DNA of 64,000 bases from Shewanella livingstonensis (lineage in GTDB: Bacteria > Pseudomonadota > Gammaproteobacteria > Enterobacterales > Shewanellaceae): contig NZ_CP034015.1 of assembly GCF_003855395.1 (NCBI RefSeq), forward strand, positions 3,544,001-3,608,000, written 5' to 3'. The notes beneath the pieces are model-generated. The model saw nothing but the letters and a program-made list of their open reading frames with translations, did not search any database and was not told the origin of the DNA. This document shows, piece by piece, positions 19,882 through 29,683 of this stretch (positions are counted from its first letter, which is position 1; the number at the start of each line of letters is the position of its first letter). A program made the translations under genes and the position numbers.

Positions 19882-20067
19882 TTATTTTGTCGACTTTTGA
19901 TCAAGAGTTTCAGTGTCAATATCATCCAAATCTATCGAATTGGGCTTAGCAGCATCGAAGGTTTGATTCGATTTGTATGAATGCTCTTCATAGCGCATGT
20001 CGATGTGGACTTTATGTCTCTTTAACGCGGTAGGCCTACCCAATAACTTTTTAACCCAATCTTTCAT
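19882..20067 (-). CDS. Small hypothetical protein, 61 aa
   Basis: I do not recognise this protein. It begins MKDWVKKLLGRPTALKRHKVHID, a basic amphipathic N-terminus, and ends in an acidic SIDLDDIDTETLDQ stretch; there is no signal peptide or membrane helix. AAGGATCAAGG immediately upstream of the ATG is a convincing ribosome site, which favours a real gene. It lies upstream of queA on the same strand and divergent from acpH. Confidence 0.55.
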   Translation of the reverse strand: MKDWVKKLLGRPTALKRHKVHIDMRYEEHSYKSNQTFDAAKPNSIDLDDIDTETLDQKSTK

Positions 20068-20261
20068 CCTTGATCCTTAAAGTTAAGTTGATTCCCTTTC
20101 ACAGCACTCACCATCTATCTATAACAACAATTGATGCTCAATACTCAATGACATTTGTCTATAAAACGTTATGATTAACGCCTCATCCTTGTCATCTTGT
20201 AACGCTTTGTTACAAACGGCTTGTATCATACTGTAAAACAATAAAATTAGAAGTACAATTT

Positions 20262-20858
20262 ATGAACTTTTTAGCTCACTTACATTTAGCCGACATCAGC
20301 GATACTCACCTAGTAGCTAATTTGTCCGGTGATTTCGCAAAAGGTAACATAGCTCAGCATCCAAAACATCTGCAGCAAGGCATATGGCTCCATCGTCAAA
20401 TAGACCAAATTACTGACAGTCATGAAGTTATTATCGATTTACTCAAGCTGTTCCCAAAAACCTCACGCCGCGTGGCGCCAATACTCATCGACCTTGTATT
20501 TGATCATTACCTCGCATTTTACTGGGAAGAGTATCATCACCAACCATTAGATGAATTTTGCCAAAAAGCATACCGCCAGCTAAGTACCACACTTGAAATA
20601 CCTCCGACGTTACAGGCCATTGCGCCACAAATTATCGAGCAAGATTGGTTAAGTAGTTACCAAACAAGGCAAGGATTAGATTTAGCGATTAAAGGCGTGA
20701 GTCGTCGATTATCAAAACCAGAACTGTTTGATCATGCGATTAAAGATATTGATAAAATTTATGTTGATATTGAAATTGCATTTAGAGTTTTTTATCCACA
20801 ACTAATGGCCTATAGCAGAATTTACAGTCGTAAAACTCCGGCTGAATATTTGCCATGA
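20262..20858 (+). CDS. acpH: Acyl carrier protein phosphodiesterase (AcpH)
   Basis: It removes the 4'-phosphopantetheine group from holo-ACP in the cytoplasm. Its 198 residues and the MNFLAHLHLADISDTHLVANLSGDFAKG opening, with GIWLHRQIDQITDSH and the APILIDLVFDHYLAFYW block, match AcpH (DUF479, an HD-like fold with the metal-binding HR/D residues). A thioredoxin-like gene starts 29 bp downstream and is probably cotranscribed, though the two functions are not obviously linked. Confidence 0.9.
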   Translation: MNFLAHLHLADISDTHLVANLSGDFAKGNIAQHPKHLQQGIWLHRQIDQITDSHEVIIDLLKLFPKTSRRVAPILIDLVFDHYLAFYWEEYHHQPLDEFCQKAYRQLSTTLEIPPTLQAIAPQIIEQDWLSSYQTRQGLDLAIKGVSRRLSKPELFDHAIKDIDKIYVDIEIAFRVFYPQLMAYSRIYSRKTPAEYLP

Positions 20859-20886
20859 AAGTGATTAATAAAAGGGTTAATTAAGT

Positions 20887-21477
20887 ATGCCTCCATGGTT
20901 AATTAACCTAGAGATCACTCTCAAATCCAGACGGTTTTGGCTTACTAGTCTTCGCGATATCATACTCATTGGAGCAGTATTATTTATTATTGCCAGTTAC
21001 TTGCAACGAGATATGCAAACCGGTATCGCCCCCCCCATTACAGCAAACACGATAACCAATAAGTCCATATCATTATTTACCCCAGCATCTACTGAGATGG
21101 AACAGCTATCAGAATCACTGAGTACCGGTAACAAACCCACCTTGATCTATTTTTGGGGAACCTGGTGCCCTGTATGCAAAATCACCTCGCCTATGGTGAA
21201 CTCAGTCAGCTCAAATAAAGATTATCATGTGATTTCTATTGCGGTAGCCTCTGGTACTGATAGTGACGTCAATATCTTTATGCAACAGCAGGACTATCAT
21301 TTTGAGGTGATTAATCAACAAAGCCAAACTCAGGTAATGTCATTAAGCCAACAATGGGGCGCAATGGCTTTACCCGCTATTTATATCGTTGATGCTGATA
21401 ATAACATTCGCTTTGTTACCTCGGGAGTAACCAGCAGTTGGGGAATGTCTTTACGTTTGTGGCTGGCGGCATGGTAA
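20887..21477 (+). CDS. Membrane-anchored thioredoxin-like protein disulfide oxidoreductase
   Basis: A 196-residue protein with an uncleaved N-terminal membrane anchor (about 24-42) after a positive cytoplasmic tail, placing the thioredoxin fold in the periplasm. The redox centre is WCPVC within FWGTWCPVCKITSPMV, and a cis-proline region LPAIYIVD follows. This layout resembles ScsD/TlpA-like oxidoreductases. Substrate and reducing partner are unknown; no DsbD-like gene is adjacent. Confidence 0.85.
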   Translation: MPPWLINLEITLKSRRFWLTSLRDIILIGAVLFIIASYLQRDMQTGIAPPITANTITNKSISLFTPASTEMEQLSESLSTGNKPTLIYFWGTWCPVCKITSPMVNSVSSNKDYHVISIAVASGTDSDVNIFMQQQDYHFEVINQQSQTQVMSLSQQWGAMALPAIYIVDADNNIRFVTSGVTSSWGMSLRLWLAAW

Positions 21478-21658
21478 GTAAGTCGTCGTTAATCGATTCG
21501 AGTAAACTGGATAATTGATTTTTTGTTCTGAGTAAAACTTTGTTACTATTCGGGCCATAAGTGCACATGGCATGAATATTCATAATATGAGTATTCACCG
21601 AACTAATTTTCGCAACATCAATAGCTGAATTAGACTCAATCAGAGAGAACAATTAATA

Positions 21659-22312
21659 ATGCACATCTTTACTTATCAACCGCCATCCATTCCGTGGTTA
21701 GACATACGCTATAAAGACCGTGATATTATCGTTATCAATAAACCTTCAGGCCTATTATCAAATCCAGGACGTTCACCAGACACACACGATACGGCCATAA
21801 CCCGCTTACAACGATGCTACCCTGAAGCCATTTTGATTCACCGTTTAGATTGCGACACCTCAGGCATTATGATTTTTGCGCGAACTAAAAAAGCTGAATC
21901 ACATTTAAAAATTCAATTTCAAAATCGCCAAGCCAAAAAAGTGTATATTGCCGAAGTCATTGGCCACGTCAATGAACAACAAGGTAAAGTAAATTTTGCG
22001 ATGGGGCCGAACCCTGATTCAGCGCCATTCCAAATGCTGACAGACTCAGGTAAGGCAGCGTTAACCTATTTTCAAGTACTTGAACACAGAGCACGATCAA
22101 CGCTGATGGAGCTAAAACCTCACACGGGTCGTACTCATCAGCTTAGGGTTCATATGCTGTCGCTTGGCCATGCCATTTTAGGCGATGAATTTTATGGCGA
22201 TATTGAAACAGTTAATGCCAGTAAACGGTTAAACCTACATGCACAATCACTCACAATTACCCATCCTTATAGCCAAATTGAGATGACATTTTTTAGTCCG
22301 CATCCATTTTAA
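21659..22312 (+). CDS. rluA: RluA-family 23S rRNA/tRNA pseudouridine synthase
   Basis: A stand-alone catalytic domain of 217 residues without an S4 domain, as in RluA, which modifies 23S rRNA position 746 and tRNA position 32. The catalytic motif HRLDCDTSGIMIFA carries the active aspartate. The PHTGRTHQLRVHMLSLGHAILGDEFYG block is typical. The RluA assignment within the family rests on size and on the INKPSGLLSNPGR opening. It is preceded by about 180 bp without features and followed by a bidirectional terminator. Confidence 0.88.
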   Translation: MHIFTYQPPSIPWLDIRYKDRDIIVINKPSGLLSNPGRSPDTHDTAITRLQRCYPEAILIHRLDCDTSGIMIFARTKKAESHLKIQFQNRQAKKVYIAEVIGHVNEQQGKVNFAMGPNPDSAPFQMLTDSGKAALTYFQVLEHRARSTLMELKPHTGRTHQLRVHMLSLGHAILGDEFYGDIETVNASKRLNLHAQSLTITHPYSQIEMTFFSPHPF

Positions 22313-22335
22313 AACCTTAACAATTCAAACGAAAA

Positions 22336-22367
22336 AAATGCCGACACAATCACTCGTGTCGGCATTT
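22336..22367 (-). terminator. Bidirectional terminator between rluA and sstT
   Basis: A perfect 12-bp stem (22336-22347 with 22356-22367) with an 8-nt loop. The A-run on its left side gives a T-run for the minus-strand sstT transcript. Confidence 0.88.
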
Positions 22368-22391
22368 ATCTATAAGTAATTCGTCACTAAA

Positions 22392-23624
22392 TTAACTAGC
22401 TTTAGCAGCATCTTTCGCTTCAGCGGCTTCACACGCTGCAGCAGTAAAGATCACATCGGTAGAGCTATTCAATGCTGTTTCGGCTGAATCTTGGATAACA
22501 CCAATAATAAAACCAACAGCCACAACTTGCATAGCAACATCATTAGAAATACCAAACAAACTACACGCTAATGGAATTAACAATAGTGAACCACCGGCAA
22601 CACCTGATGCACCACAAGCTGAAACCGACGCGACCACACTTAATAGCAATGCCGTCATAAAGTCGACTTGAATACCCAAAGTATGTGCTGCCGCTAAGGT
22701 TAACACCGTGATGGTAATGGCTGCACCGCCCATATTAATGGTAGCGCCTAACGGAATCGACACAGAATAGGTGTCTTTATGTAATTTAAGTTCTTCACAT
22801 AAAGCCATATTTACCGGGATATTGGCTGCGCTTGAACGGGTGAAAAATGCCGTAACACCACTTTCACGTAAGCATTTAAACACTAATGGATAAGGATTCC
22901 GTTTAATTTTGACATATACGATAATAGGGTTAATGACTAAAGCAATAAACAGCATTGAACCCACTAGCACCATTAATAATTGACCATAACCCGCTATTGC
23001 TTCAAAACCTGTTTCAGCAAAGGTAGCAGCGACTAAACCAAAAATACCAATCGGTGCTAAACGAATCACAAAGCGGACAATATTTGATACTGCATCACTG
23101 ATATCTGCGAGCATACGCTTGGTACTATCACTAGCATGATGCATGGTTATCCCTAAGCCGGCACCCCACACTAAAATACCAATATAATTACCGGTTAATA
23201 ATGCATTAACTGGATTATCGACAACTTTAAATAATAACGTATTGATCACTTCACCAATGCCTTGAGGAGGATTTGAGCCTTCAATGCCTGCGGTTAAGAG
23301 TAAAGTGGTTGGAAAAGCGAAACTGAATAATACTGCGGTTAATGCTGCTGCAAAAGTTCCTAGCAGATACAATCCAATAATAGGACGCATATTGGTTTGG
23401 CTATTTTTCTTTTGATTAGCAATCGATGATGCCACCAAAACAAAAACCAGAATTGGCGCAATCGCTTTCAGTGCTGACACAAAAAGTGATCCCAAAAAAG
23501 CCACACTATTGGCACCCGTTGTTGAAATACTTGCCAGAATCACGCCCAAAATGATCCCGCTGATAATTTGTAGCACAAGGCTACCGTTAGCGATTCGAGC
23601 TAACAGTGATATTTTTTGATTCAT
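22392..23624 (-). CDS. sstT: Serine/threonine:sodium symporter SstT
   Basis: A sodium-dependent serine/threonine importer of the dicarboxylate/amino acid:cation symporter family, inner membrane, 410 residues as usual. The N-terminal [19 protein letters not shown] and the transport core [38 protein letters not shown], then [20 protein letters not shown] are SstT-like. It is monocistronic with a strong terminator at 22336-22367. Confidence 0.95.
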   Translation of the reverse strand: MNQKISLLARIANGSLVLQIISGIILGVILASISTTGANSVAFLGSLFVSALKAIAPILVFVLVASSIANQKKNSQTNMRPIIGLYLLGTFAAALTAVLFSFAFPTTLLLTAGIEGSNPPQGIGEVINTLLFKVVDNPVNALLTGNYIGILVWGAGLGITMHHASDSTKRMLADISDAVSNIVRFVIRLAPIGIFGLVAATFAETGFEAIAGYGQLLMVLVGSMLFIALVINPIIVYVKIKRNPYPLVFKCLRESGVTAFFTRSSAANIPVNMALCEELKLHKDTYSVSIPLGATINMGGAAITITVLTLAAAHTLGIQVDFMTALLLSVVASVSACGASGVAGGSLLLIPLACSLFGISNDVAMQVVAVGFIIGVIQDSAETALNSSTDVIFTAAACEAAEAKDAAKAS

Positions 23625-24129
23625 TGCTTAACCTTTGATTATTATATTTATGGCTTTTTATGATCAAGATTTTGCGTATCTTTAGAAAAGGAAGAATGAC
23701 AATGATGGTCATATCAATATCGTTATCACCACACAACTTATAGCGATATAACTCCTGTTACGATATTGATTCAATCATCGATAATATCAATGCTATTACT
23801 GAAAACACTCTGCGGTTTTACTTATTGATGTACCATTAACTCAACACACTCAATTAGCATACTTCAATCAATCCGTTTTCAGGGGTAGCACTCCCTCATT
23901 AAAGTTAAGCATCACCTTATGAACAGCGAATATACTGAACACTGTAAAAGTCTTATAGCTATATATCAGGATGGCGTGTAATAAGTCTAGTGTTGATACC
24001 AAATGAGTAAAAAAATTCAATCTTAGTTCATAAAGAAAGCATTAATTTGACGCTTACGGATAACTTGCTGCTAAATTGTTAATCATGTTATCAGCTAAAA
24101 AATGCAAAAAACAAACTGATTATGTCTCA
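23625..24129. other. Intergenic region between cheV and sstT
   Basis: About 505 bp of AT-rich DNA. I find no supported ORF, structured RNA or repeat; it should contain the sstT promoter and the end of the cheV transcript. Confidence 0.5.
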
Positions 24130-25032
24130 TTAAGCAGGCTGTAATGCCTGAGCGCCTCTAAGCATAGCCTCAATCAATTCTTTAGCATCAAACTTTGTTA
24201 ATGCCTCATTTGCACCAACTTGTTTCGCTTGGCTTACACTAATTTCGCTCGATAATGAGGTATGTAAGATAATATATGCATGTTCAATTTCTGGATTATT
24301 TTTAACCTCAAAGGCTAGTTCATATCCATCAAGCCCTGGCATTTCAATATCGCTAACCAGTAAGTCAATGGGCTTTCGTTCTGCTGCGGCTTGTTGCATC
24401 ATCTGCAGTGCATCACGTCCATCTGCTGTCACTTGATAGGCAATATTAATTGAGTCTAGTGCATCGGATAATTGCTTACGAGCCACTTTTGAATCATCCA
24501 CCAACAAAATACGTAATGGTGTTAACTTTTCACGTTGAACATCGGTTAATATTGCTCGATTATTAATCGGGTCGTCAGGGAATATTTTCGATAACAATAA
24601 TTCGACATCTAATAATTGGACTAATTTATCATCAAAACGAGTCACCCCCGTTAAAAAGGCATCTCTGCCTAAGTTACCAGAAGGTGCTTCGATATTACGC
24701 CAATTACACTCAATGATTTTATCAATTGCACGCACCAGAAAACCAATCACCATCCGCTGACAATCAGTAATAATGATATAGCAATCTTTACGCTCTGATT
24801 CACTAACAGGTTTATAGCCAATAGCGGCAGCCATATCAATAACCGGAATGGTCATACCGCGAATAGTCGCCGCGCCTAGGATGGCCGAGTGAGAGTGAGG
24901 GATTTTGGTTAAAGGAGTAAACGGCACGAGTTCACGAATTTTTAAAGTACCTAAAGCAAACAGTTGTGTTTGGTTTAACTTAAAAAGCAGTAAACCTTGC
25001 GATTGATTCGCTTTGCTCGTTTTCGGACTCAT
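24130..25032 (-). CDS. cheV: Chemotaxis coupling protein CheV
   Basis: A 300-residue CheW-receiver fusion. The CheW domain (about 10-160) includes RGMTIPVIDMAAAIGYKP. The response-regulator domain (from about 172) has LRILLVDDSKVARKQL, the phosphoacceptor in LLVSDIEMPGLDGYELAF and the conserved IILHTSLSSE and TKFDAKEL. CheV couples chemoreceptors to CheA and tunes it by phosphorylation. It stands alone, far from any other chemotaxis gene in the window. Confidence 0.93.
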   Translation of the reverse strand: MSPKTSKANQSQGLLLFKLNQTQLFALGTLKIRELVPFTPLTKIPHSHSAILGAATIRGMTIPVIDMAAAIGYKPVSESERKDCYIIITDCQRMVIGFLVRAIDKIIECNWRNIEAPSGNLGRDAFLTGVTRFDDKLVQLLDVELLLSKIFPDDPINNRAILTDVQREKLTPLRILLVDDSKVARKQLSDALDSINIAYQVTADGRDALQMMQQAAAERKPIDLLVSDIEMPGLDGYELAFEVKNNPEIEHAYIILHTSLSSEISVSQAKQVGANEALTKFDAKELIEAMLRGAQALQPA

Positions 25033-25532
25033 TATTATCCCTTCATCTGAAGACTGAAATCAACGCCACTATAACATTTATCGGCAGTAAACCGACTAGC
25101 TTTAATGGTCTATTTTACTTGTAAACAGCATTGTAAATCACAAAATCAGCCATTCATCTGATGATAACCAATGCATGCGGTGTACTCATTTTAACTAGGC
25201 TTCAATCAACTATACTTGATATGTAAACATTGGCAATGAATTGCTAACAACTTGAAAAACAAACATTTATCGGTTATTACCACTAACAAGTTGGATCAAT
25301 TATGTTTACGATTAAATCAGTAGATAAGCATCGAGAGAAATAACACTAAATCAAATAATTAAATAATTAAATACCAAGCGAACAAAAGCATTATAGACAG
25401 TTCCAGACAAAATGACCCAGAATAGCAAATGTATGTTTTCTAAAACAACAAAGGGAAACAATGATGATTAAATCAGTTATTGATCTAATCTATTGTTTCC
25501 CTAATATGATGATACCTAAAAATTTAACTCAA
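25033..25532. other. Intergenic region between phosphatase gene and cheV
   Basis: About 500 bp with low-complexity AT stretches (repeated AATAATTAA near 25355-25372). It holds one long hairpin, listed separately; no ORF is supported. Confidence 0.5.
25453..25501 (-). terminator. Long imperfect hairpin, possible terminator of the phosphatase operon
   Basis: A 10-bp outer stem (25453-25462 with 25492-25501) continues into a second near-perfect 10-bp inner stem. The minus-strand downstream sequence is only moderately T-rich, so the terminator role is tentative. Confidence 0.4.
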
Positions 25533-26012
25533 TCAGTTTGAAGCAGATTGCAGCTCATAAAGCACATCATAAACAAACTGATCCCAACCTTCAGCATCAA
25601 ACGCTAAACCACTGGCATTACGAACCTGGCTAACAGCATGCAAAGGTGCTGCACCATTTTCCATCATATAATAAGCCATCACCATTTCAGTACGATTAAT
25701 ACCTGAACGACAATGAAGTAATACTGGTTTGTGCTCACTTTCACACTCACGAATGAATGCTAATACCTGAGGCAATATTTCAGCACAAATGGCTAAATCA
25801 TGTGGTTTGGGTGGAATATTATCAGGCAAATTGAATACTTTATGACGAAGGCCTAATTTAGCTATCGCATCAGTATCACAACCTTCACCATTATTTAAAG
25901 ATGCGATTGCACCAAAACCAGCTTGTTTTAACTCAGCTAAGTCCCATGCATCTTTGTTTGGACCACTGCGTCCTGCGATTTGCCCATCAACTAACCAAAA
26001 AATATGTTTCAT
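25533..26012 (-). CDS. Dual-specificity/tyrosine-phosphatase-like protein
   Basis: A 159-residue cytoplasmic phosphatase of the cysteine-dependent class. The P-loop is HCRSGINRTEM (HCX5R), with a candidate general-acid aspartate in FNLPDNIPP. The opening HIFWLVDGQIAGRSGPNKDAWDL is typical of bacterial DSP-like proteins. It lies 11 bp after the DEAD-box helicase gene and is likely cotranscribed. The substrate is unknown. Confidence 0.87.
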   Translation of the reverse strand: MKHIFWLVDGQIAGRSGPNKDAWDLAELKQAGFGAIASLNNGEGCDTDAIAKLGLRHKVFNLPDNIPPKPHDLAICAEILPQVLAFIRECESEHKPVLLHCRSGINRTEMVMAYYMMENGAAPLHAVSQVRNASGLAFDAEGWDQFVYDVLYELQSASN

Positions 26013-26023
26013 ATTACCTACTA

Positions 26024-27307
26024 CTAATCTGGTTTTTTAGCCCAAATATCAACATTAACTGAGGACAACTTTTTACGCTTTTTCTTACCGCTACCTTCAG
26101 GCTTCGCCATTGGCTTAGGTTGTTCCAGTACGCTTTCAGGCACTACATCATCAGCCTCAAATCCGTTAACGTGTTCACGTTCAAGACGAATTTGATTCTT
26201 TTTCTCGATAACTGAGAAGTGATGATACTCATCATGCGACAACAAGGTCAATGCTAAACCGACCTCTCCAGCTCGTCCACTACGACCAATTCGATGCATA
26301 TAATCTGCTGGGCTGCGCGGTAAGTCAAAATTAATTACCACGGGTAACTTTTCAATATCAAGACCACGAGCAGCAATGTCTGTTGCGATGAGCACTTGAA
26401 TCTCGCCAGCTTTAAAACCTTCCAATACGCGACTTCGCGCACCCTGAGCTTTATCACCATGAAAGACTTCTGCAGTGATACCACGTTTAGCTAATTTTTG
26501 AGCTAAATGATTACAACTATTTTTAGCACCTACAAAAATTAGCACTTGGCGCCATTGATGCTGTTGGAGTAAATGAGCGAGTAATGCGGTCTTTTTTTCA
26601 CGATTAACCGTCATGACGCGCTGCACTAAGGTGCTGGTTTCAGCACTTTGTAATTGTATTTCTAGAGGATCGACTAACAAGGCTTGCGTTAATTGACGAA
26701 CTTCATCAGGAAAAGTGGCCGAAAATAATAACGTCTGTTTCTTCTTCGGCAGTAAATTAAGTACTTGAGTTAACTCTTCAGTAAAACCAAGGCTTAACAT
26801 ACGGTCTGCTTCATCAAGCACTAACGTTGATACTTGTGATAGTTTTAGTGCATTGGAGGACACTAAATCGAGCAAACGACCTGGTGTTGCCACAACAACA
26901 TCTGCGCCACCACGTAATGCTAACATCTGAGTATTAACAGATACACCGCCAAATGCAGCAACCACTTTAATGTCACCATTTAAGTGAACGGCATAGGATT
27001 TAAAGCTATCTGCAACTTGTTTAGCTAACTCTCGTGTAGGCACTAACACTAACGCACTAACAAAATTCCCCTTCGAAGATGCTGCACGACGACTTACTAA
27101 TTGATGTAATATCGGTAGTGCAAAAGCCGCCGTTTTACCTGAACCGGTATTGGCACCTGCCAGTAAGTCTTTACCCGTTAGCGTGCTAGGAATAGTTTCA
27201 GCTTGAATAGGTGTAGGCTGAAGGTGATTGAGCTCAGCTAATCTTGCCAACAATGGAGCATGTAGGCCAAATTCAGCAAAAGTCGTGGCTAAAGAAGCTT
27301 GGGTCAT
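26024..27307 (-). CDS. DEAD-box ATP-dependent RNA helicase
   Basis: A 427-residue RNA helicase with all core motifs: Q-motif near PTPIQAETIP, Walker A ANTGSGKT, PTRELAKQV, DEADRMLSLGF, SAT in LLFSATFPDEV, and the C-terminal IATDIAARGLDI and HRIGRSGRAG. A short basic tail (GSGKKKRKKLSS) follows, which may add RNA binding. The set resembles the RhlE/SrmB group; I cannot assign a specific member. Likely roles are ribosome assembly or mRNA decay. It is transcribed together with the downstream phosphatase gene. Confidence 0.93.
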   Translation of the reverse strand: MTQASLATTFAEFGLHAPLLARLAELNHLQPTPIQAETIPSTLTGKDLLAGANTGSGKTAAFALPILHQLVSRRAASSKGNFVSALVLVPTRELAKQVADSFKSYAVHLNGDIKVVAAFGGVSVNTQMLALRGGADVVVATPGRLLDLVSSNALKLSQVSTLVLDEADRMLSLGFTEELTQVLNLLPKKKQTLLFSATFPDEVRQLTQALLVDPLEIQLQSAETSTLVQRVMTVNREKKTALLAHLLQQHQWRQVLIFVGAKNSCNHLAQKLAKRGITAEVFHGDKAQGARSRVLEGFKAGEIQVLIATDIAARGLDIEKLPVVINFDLPRSPADYMHRIGRSGRAGEVGLALTLLSHDEYHHFSVIEKKNQIRLEREHVNGFEADDVVPESVLEQPKPMAKPEGSGKKKRKKLSSVNVDIWAKKPD

Positions 27308-27379
27308 GTATCAAATATGCTCAAAAAAATGGATATCAATCGCGCATTTTAACGTACTTTACCTTGTCAGTCAGATAAA

Positions 27380-27931
27380 TTAACGAATTTGTTCGATCCC
27401 TTCTAAGTCTAGTAGCCACTGCTTCATACCGAGCCCATAAGCATAACCGGTTAACTTACCGCCTTTACCTATCACCCGATGACAAGGAACGATAATGGCA
27501 ATTGGGTTTGCACCATTTGCAGCCCCAACAGCCCTGACAGCTTTAGGTCGCCCAATAGTATTGGCTATATCACTGTAACTGCAGCGCTGGCCGAATGTTA
27601 ATTGACTCAGAGCATGCCAAACCTCATGTTGAAAAACAGTCCCCTTAGGCGCAAGAGGAACACTAAAATACTGCCTTTGATTATCGAAGTACTCTGTTAA
27701 TTGCATGACTGCTGTATCAATGTGCTGTTGGGCTTGTACCAATAAATCCTGAGTCGTCTCAGTCGTGCTTGGTTGGAGTCTAAACTGAGTTTGAATCTCT
27801 ACAAGCGAGCTCGTTTGGGTAAGGTCTTCAACTTGCAGATGGGTTAATCCATGCTCAGATGCTTTAAGCGAGAGTAAACCAACAGGACTTGTGATTAAGG
27901 CATGGCACTTGGGCGAAGTAAAATGGGTCAT
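27380..27931 (-). CDS. ogt: Methylated-DNA--protein-cysteine methyltransferase
   Basis: It removes methyl groups from O6-methylguanine or O4-methylthymine by suicide transfer to cysteine. The active motif PCHRVIGKGGKLTGYAYG is present, with GQRCSYSDIANTIGRPKAVRAVGAANGANP upstream. The ATG at 27931 is used (GGAT about 7-8 nt upstream) rather than the TTG at 27955, and then does not overlap the AlkA-fusion gene, whose stop is at 27936. At 183 residues it lacks the Ada N-terminal domain, which here is carried by the neighbouring gene. The two repair genes are almost certainly one operon. Confidence 0.92.
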   Translation of the reverse strand: MTHFTSPKCHALITSPVGLLSLKASEHGLTHLQVEDLTQTSSLVEIQTQFRLQPSTTETTQDLLVQAQQHIDTAVMQLTEYFDNQRQYFSVPLAPKGTVFQHEVWHALSQLTFGQRCSYSDIANTIGRPKAVRAVGAANGANPIAIIVPCHRVIGKGGKLTGYAYGLGMKQWLLDLEGIEQIR

Positions 27932-27935
27932 AATA

Positions 27936-29471
27936 TTATCCGTTTTTTGCAGCAACAGGATCGTTATCCCAAAGCTGGAAGGTTAAGTAGCTGCCCCAGG
28001 GTGATGCTTGTTTTGCAATATCGGCAGCAATACTGAGATATAGTTTAGCTGCTTCAATCGGTTTGCCTGCTTGGGCATGTAACGCATAAAGGCGATTTTT
28101 AATCACTAAGTCTGAAATTAAAAACACATCAGGATCACTCAAACCTCGCATCTTAGCGTAAGCCACAGTCCATGGACCAATACCTTTTACCTCAAGCCAA
28201 TCATCAGGCATTGAATCTGGATACTGAAGCACAAATTGCCCCAAAGCATTTAATGCTAATTTTCGAGCTCCTGGCATGTTAAGTTCATCTAATGAAGCGT
28301 TAGCAATAGCTTGTGCCGTCGGAAATAACTGCCAAGTCTTACCATCGATGAACAGCGTTTCACCATAAGATTCAACCAATAAATTTAATAATTTAGTGGC
28401 TTGCACTACACTGACTTGTTGCCCTAATACGGCACGGCAAGCGGCCTCAAAAACGCTGCCAGCCGCTGGTATACGTAAACCACTATCAATTTTGGCGCCT
28501 AATTTAATGATGGGAGATAAAGCTTGCTGAATGACTTCCATGTCAGCATCTAAATCAAACATACGCCGTAATTGCAGAGCAATATAATGCAAGGACTTAA
28601 TATCATTAACATCAGCTAAGTAAATACTCACATCAAGCTGGGGCTTATGGGCATTTGGTGAAATGTAAAAAATGCCTTCTACACCATTAAATGAAAAGGT
28701 TCGGCCATAACGTCCCGAAATATCATCAATGACCTCCATATTATCAACTTGACGAAAGGCATAAAAAGCCAACATCTTCGCCCAATTGAAGGGAGGACGG
28801 TAAGATAATGCTAATGTTATTGGTTTAATATCTGTACTCACTTGGTTATCTTTATAAGGATGAGTTACATCAGTTGAATGTCGGCTTTTTTGGCGTAAAT
28901 CGCTAGGTGTTAACAATAGTTCTTGCTTAAAAATTTCATTAAACCGCCTGATACTATTAAAGCCAGCAGCCATGGCGACCTCAGTCATTGATAATTGTGT
29001 TTGGTGTAATAACTGCTTAGCAAACATCAATTGCTGATATAACGCAAAACGTTTAGGCGAAGTTCCCAAAACTTGGTTAAAAAGTTTATTTAAATAACGA
29101 CTGGTAATGCCTAACTTATCAGCTAATTTGACGATCGTTCCTGCATCTTCACCATTTAAAAAGCCTTGCTCAATTAACGTGATAGCTCGCATTAACGTTG
29201 TTTGAGTACCTAGCCATGCAAATGAACTTGGCGCACTATCTGGCCGACATCGAAGACAAGGCCTAAGCCCTGCATTAGCCGCTTTTATAGCAGAGTCAAA
29301 GTAACGAACATTTTTCTCATGAGGTGCCGGTGCTGGACAAATTGAGCGACAATAGATACCCGTGGTGAGTACTCCGGTAAAAAATTGCCCATCAAAGCGA
29401 GCATCACGACTAAGCCTTGCTTGCTGGCAGATCTGGGCAGTAATATTGCAATCGCTGTAAATCTGGACCAT
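27936..29471 (-). CDS. Ada N-terminal/AraC-type regulator fused to AlkA DNA glycosylase
   Basis: A 511-residue alkylation-repair fusion. Domain order: Ada-type methylphosphotriester-accepting zinc domain with four cysteines (GIYCRSICPAP and LRPCLRCRPD), an AraC HTH pair (ITSRYLNKLF, MTEVAMAAGFNSIRRFNEIF), then AlkA N-terminal and HhH-GPD domains (VKGIGPWTVAYAKMRG) with the catalytic-type aspartate in LISDLVIKN. It probably senses methylated DNA, activates transcription, and excises 3-methyladenine. The start at 29471 (MVQIYSD) is an ATG; the longer form from 29498 would use TTG. Ogt is encoded next and supplies the missing Ada C-terminal activity. Confidence 0.9.
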   Translation of the reverse strand: MVQIYSDCNITAQICQQARLSRDARFDGQFFTGVLTTGIYCRSICPAPAPHEKNVRYFDSAIKAANAGLRPCLRCRPDSAPSSFAWLGTQTTLMRAITLIEQGFLNGEDAGTIVKLADKLGITSRYLNKLFNQVLGTSPKRFALYQQLMFAKQLLHQTQLSMTEVAMAAGFNSIRRFNEIFKQELLLTPSDLRQKSRHSTDVTHPYKDNQVSTDIKPITLALSYRPPFNWAKMLAFYAFRQVDNMEVIDDISGRYGRTFSFNGVEGIFYISPNAHKPQLDVSIYLADVNDIKSLHYIALQLRRMFDLDADMEVIQQALSPIIKLGAKIDSGLRIPAAGSVFEAACRAVLGQQVSVVQATKLLNLLVESYGETLFIDGKTWQLFPTAQAIANASLDELNMPGARKLALNALGQFVLQYPDSMPDDWLEVKGIGPWTVAYAKMRGLSDPDVFLISDLVIKNRLYALHAQAGKPIEAAKLYLSIAADIAKQASPWGSYLTFQLWDNDPVAAKNG

Positions 29472-29683
29472 TCGTTTATTTAGCCTTGTATCACTCAATG
29501 GAAAACTGAACTATTTTCTGCTTATAGCGTATTTAAAGGATTACTTTACCGAAATACAACCACCACGACTAGCGGAAAACGGAACTCAATCGTTTCGTAC
29601 ATGGTAACAATTTAACCGATTACATTTGGTAAATTTACGTTATCCTAGTCAACAGAATTTCCACCATGACGTTAGAGCATTAG

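Noticed and set aside
27932..27955. TTG start for ogt that overlaps the AlkA-fusion gene
   Set aside because: The ATG at 27931 has a better-placed GGAT site and matches the usual N-terminus.
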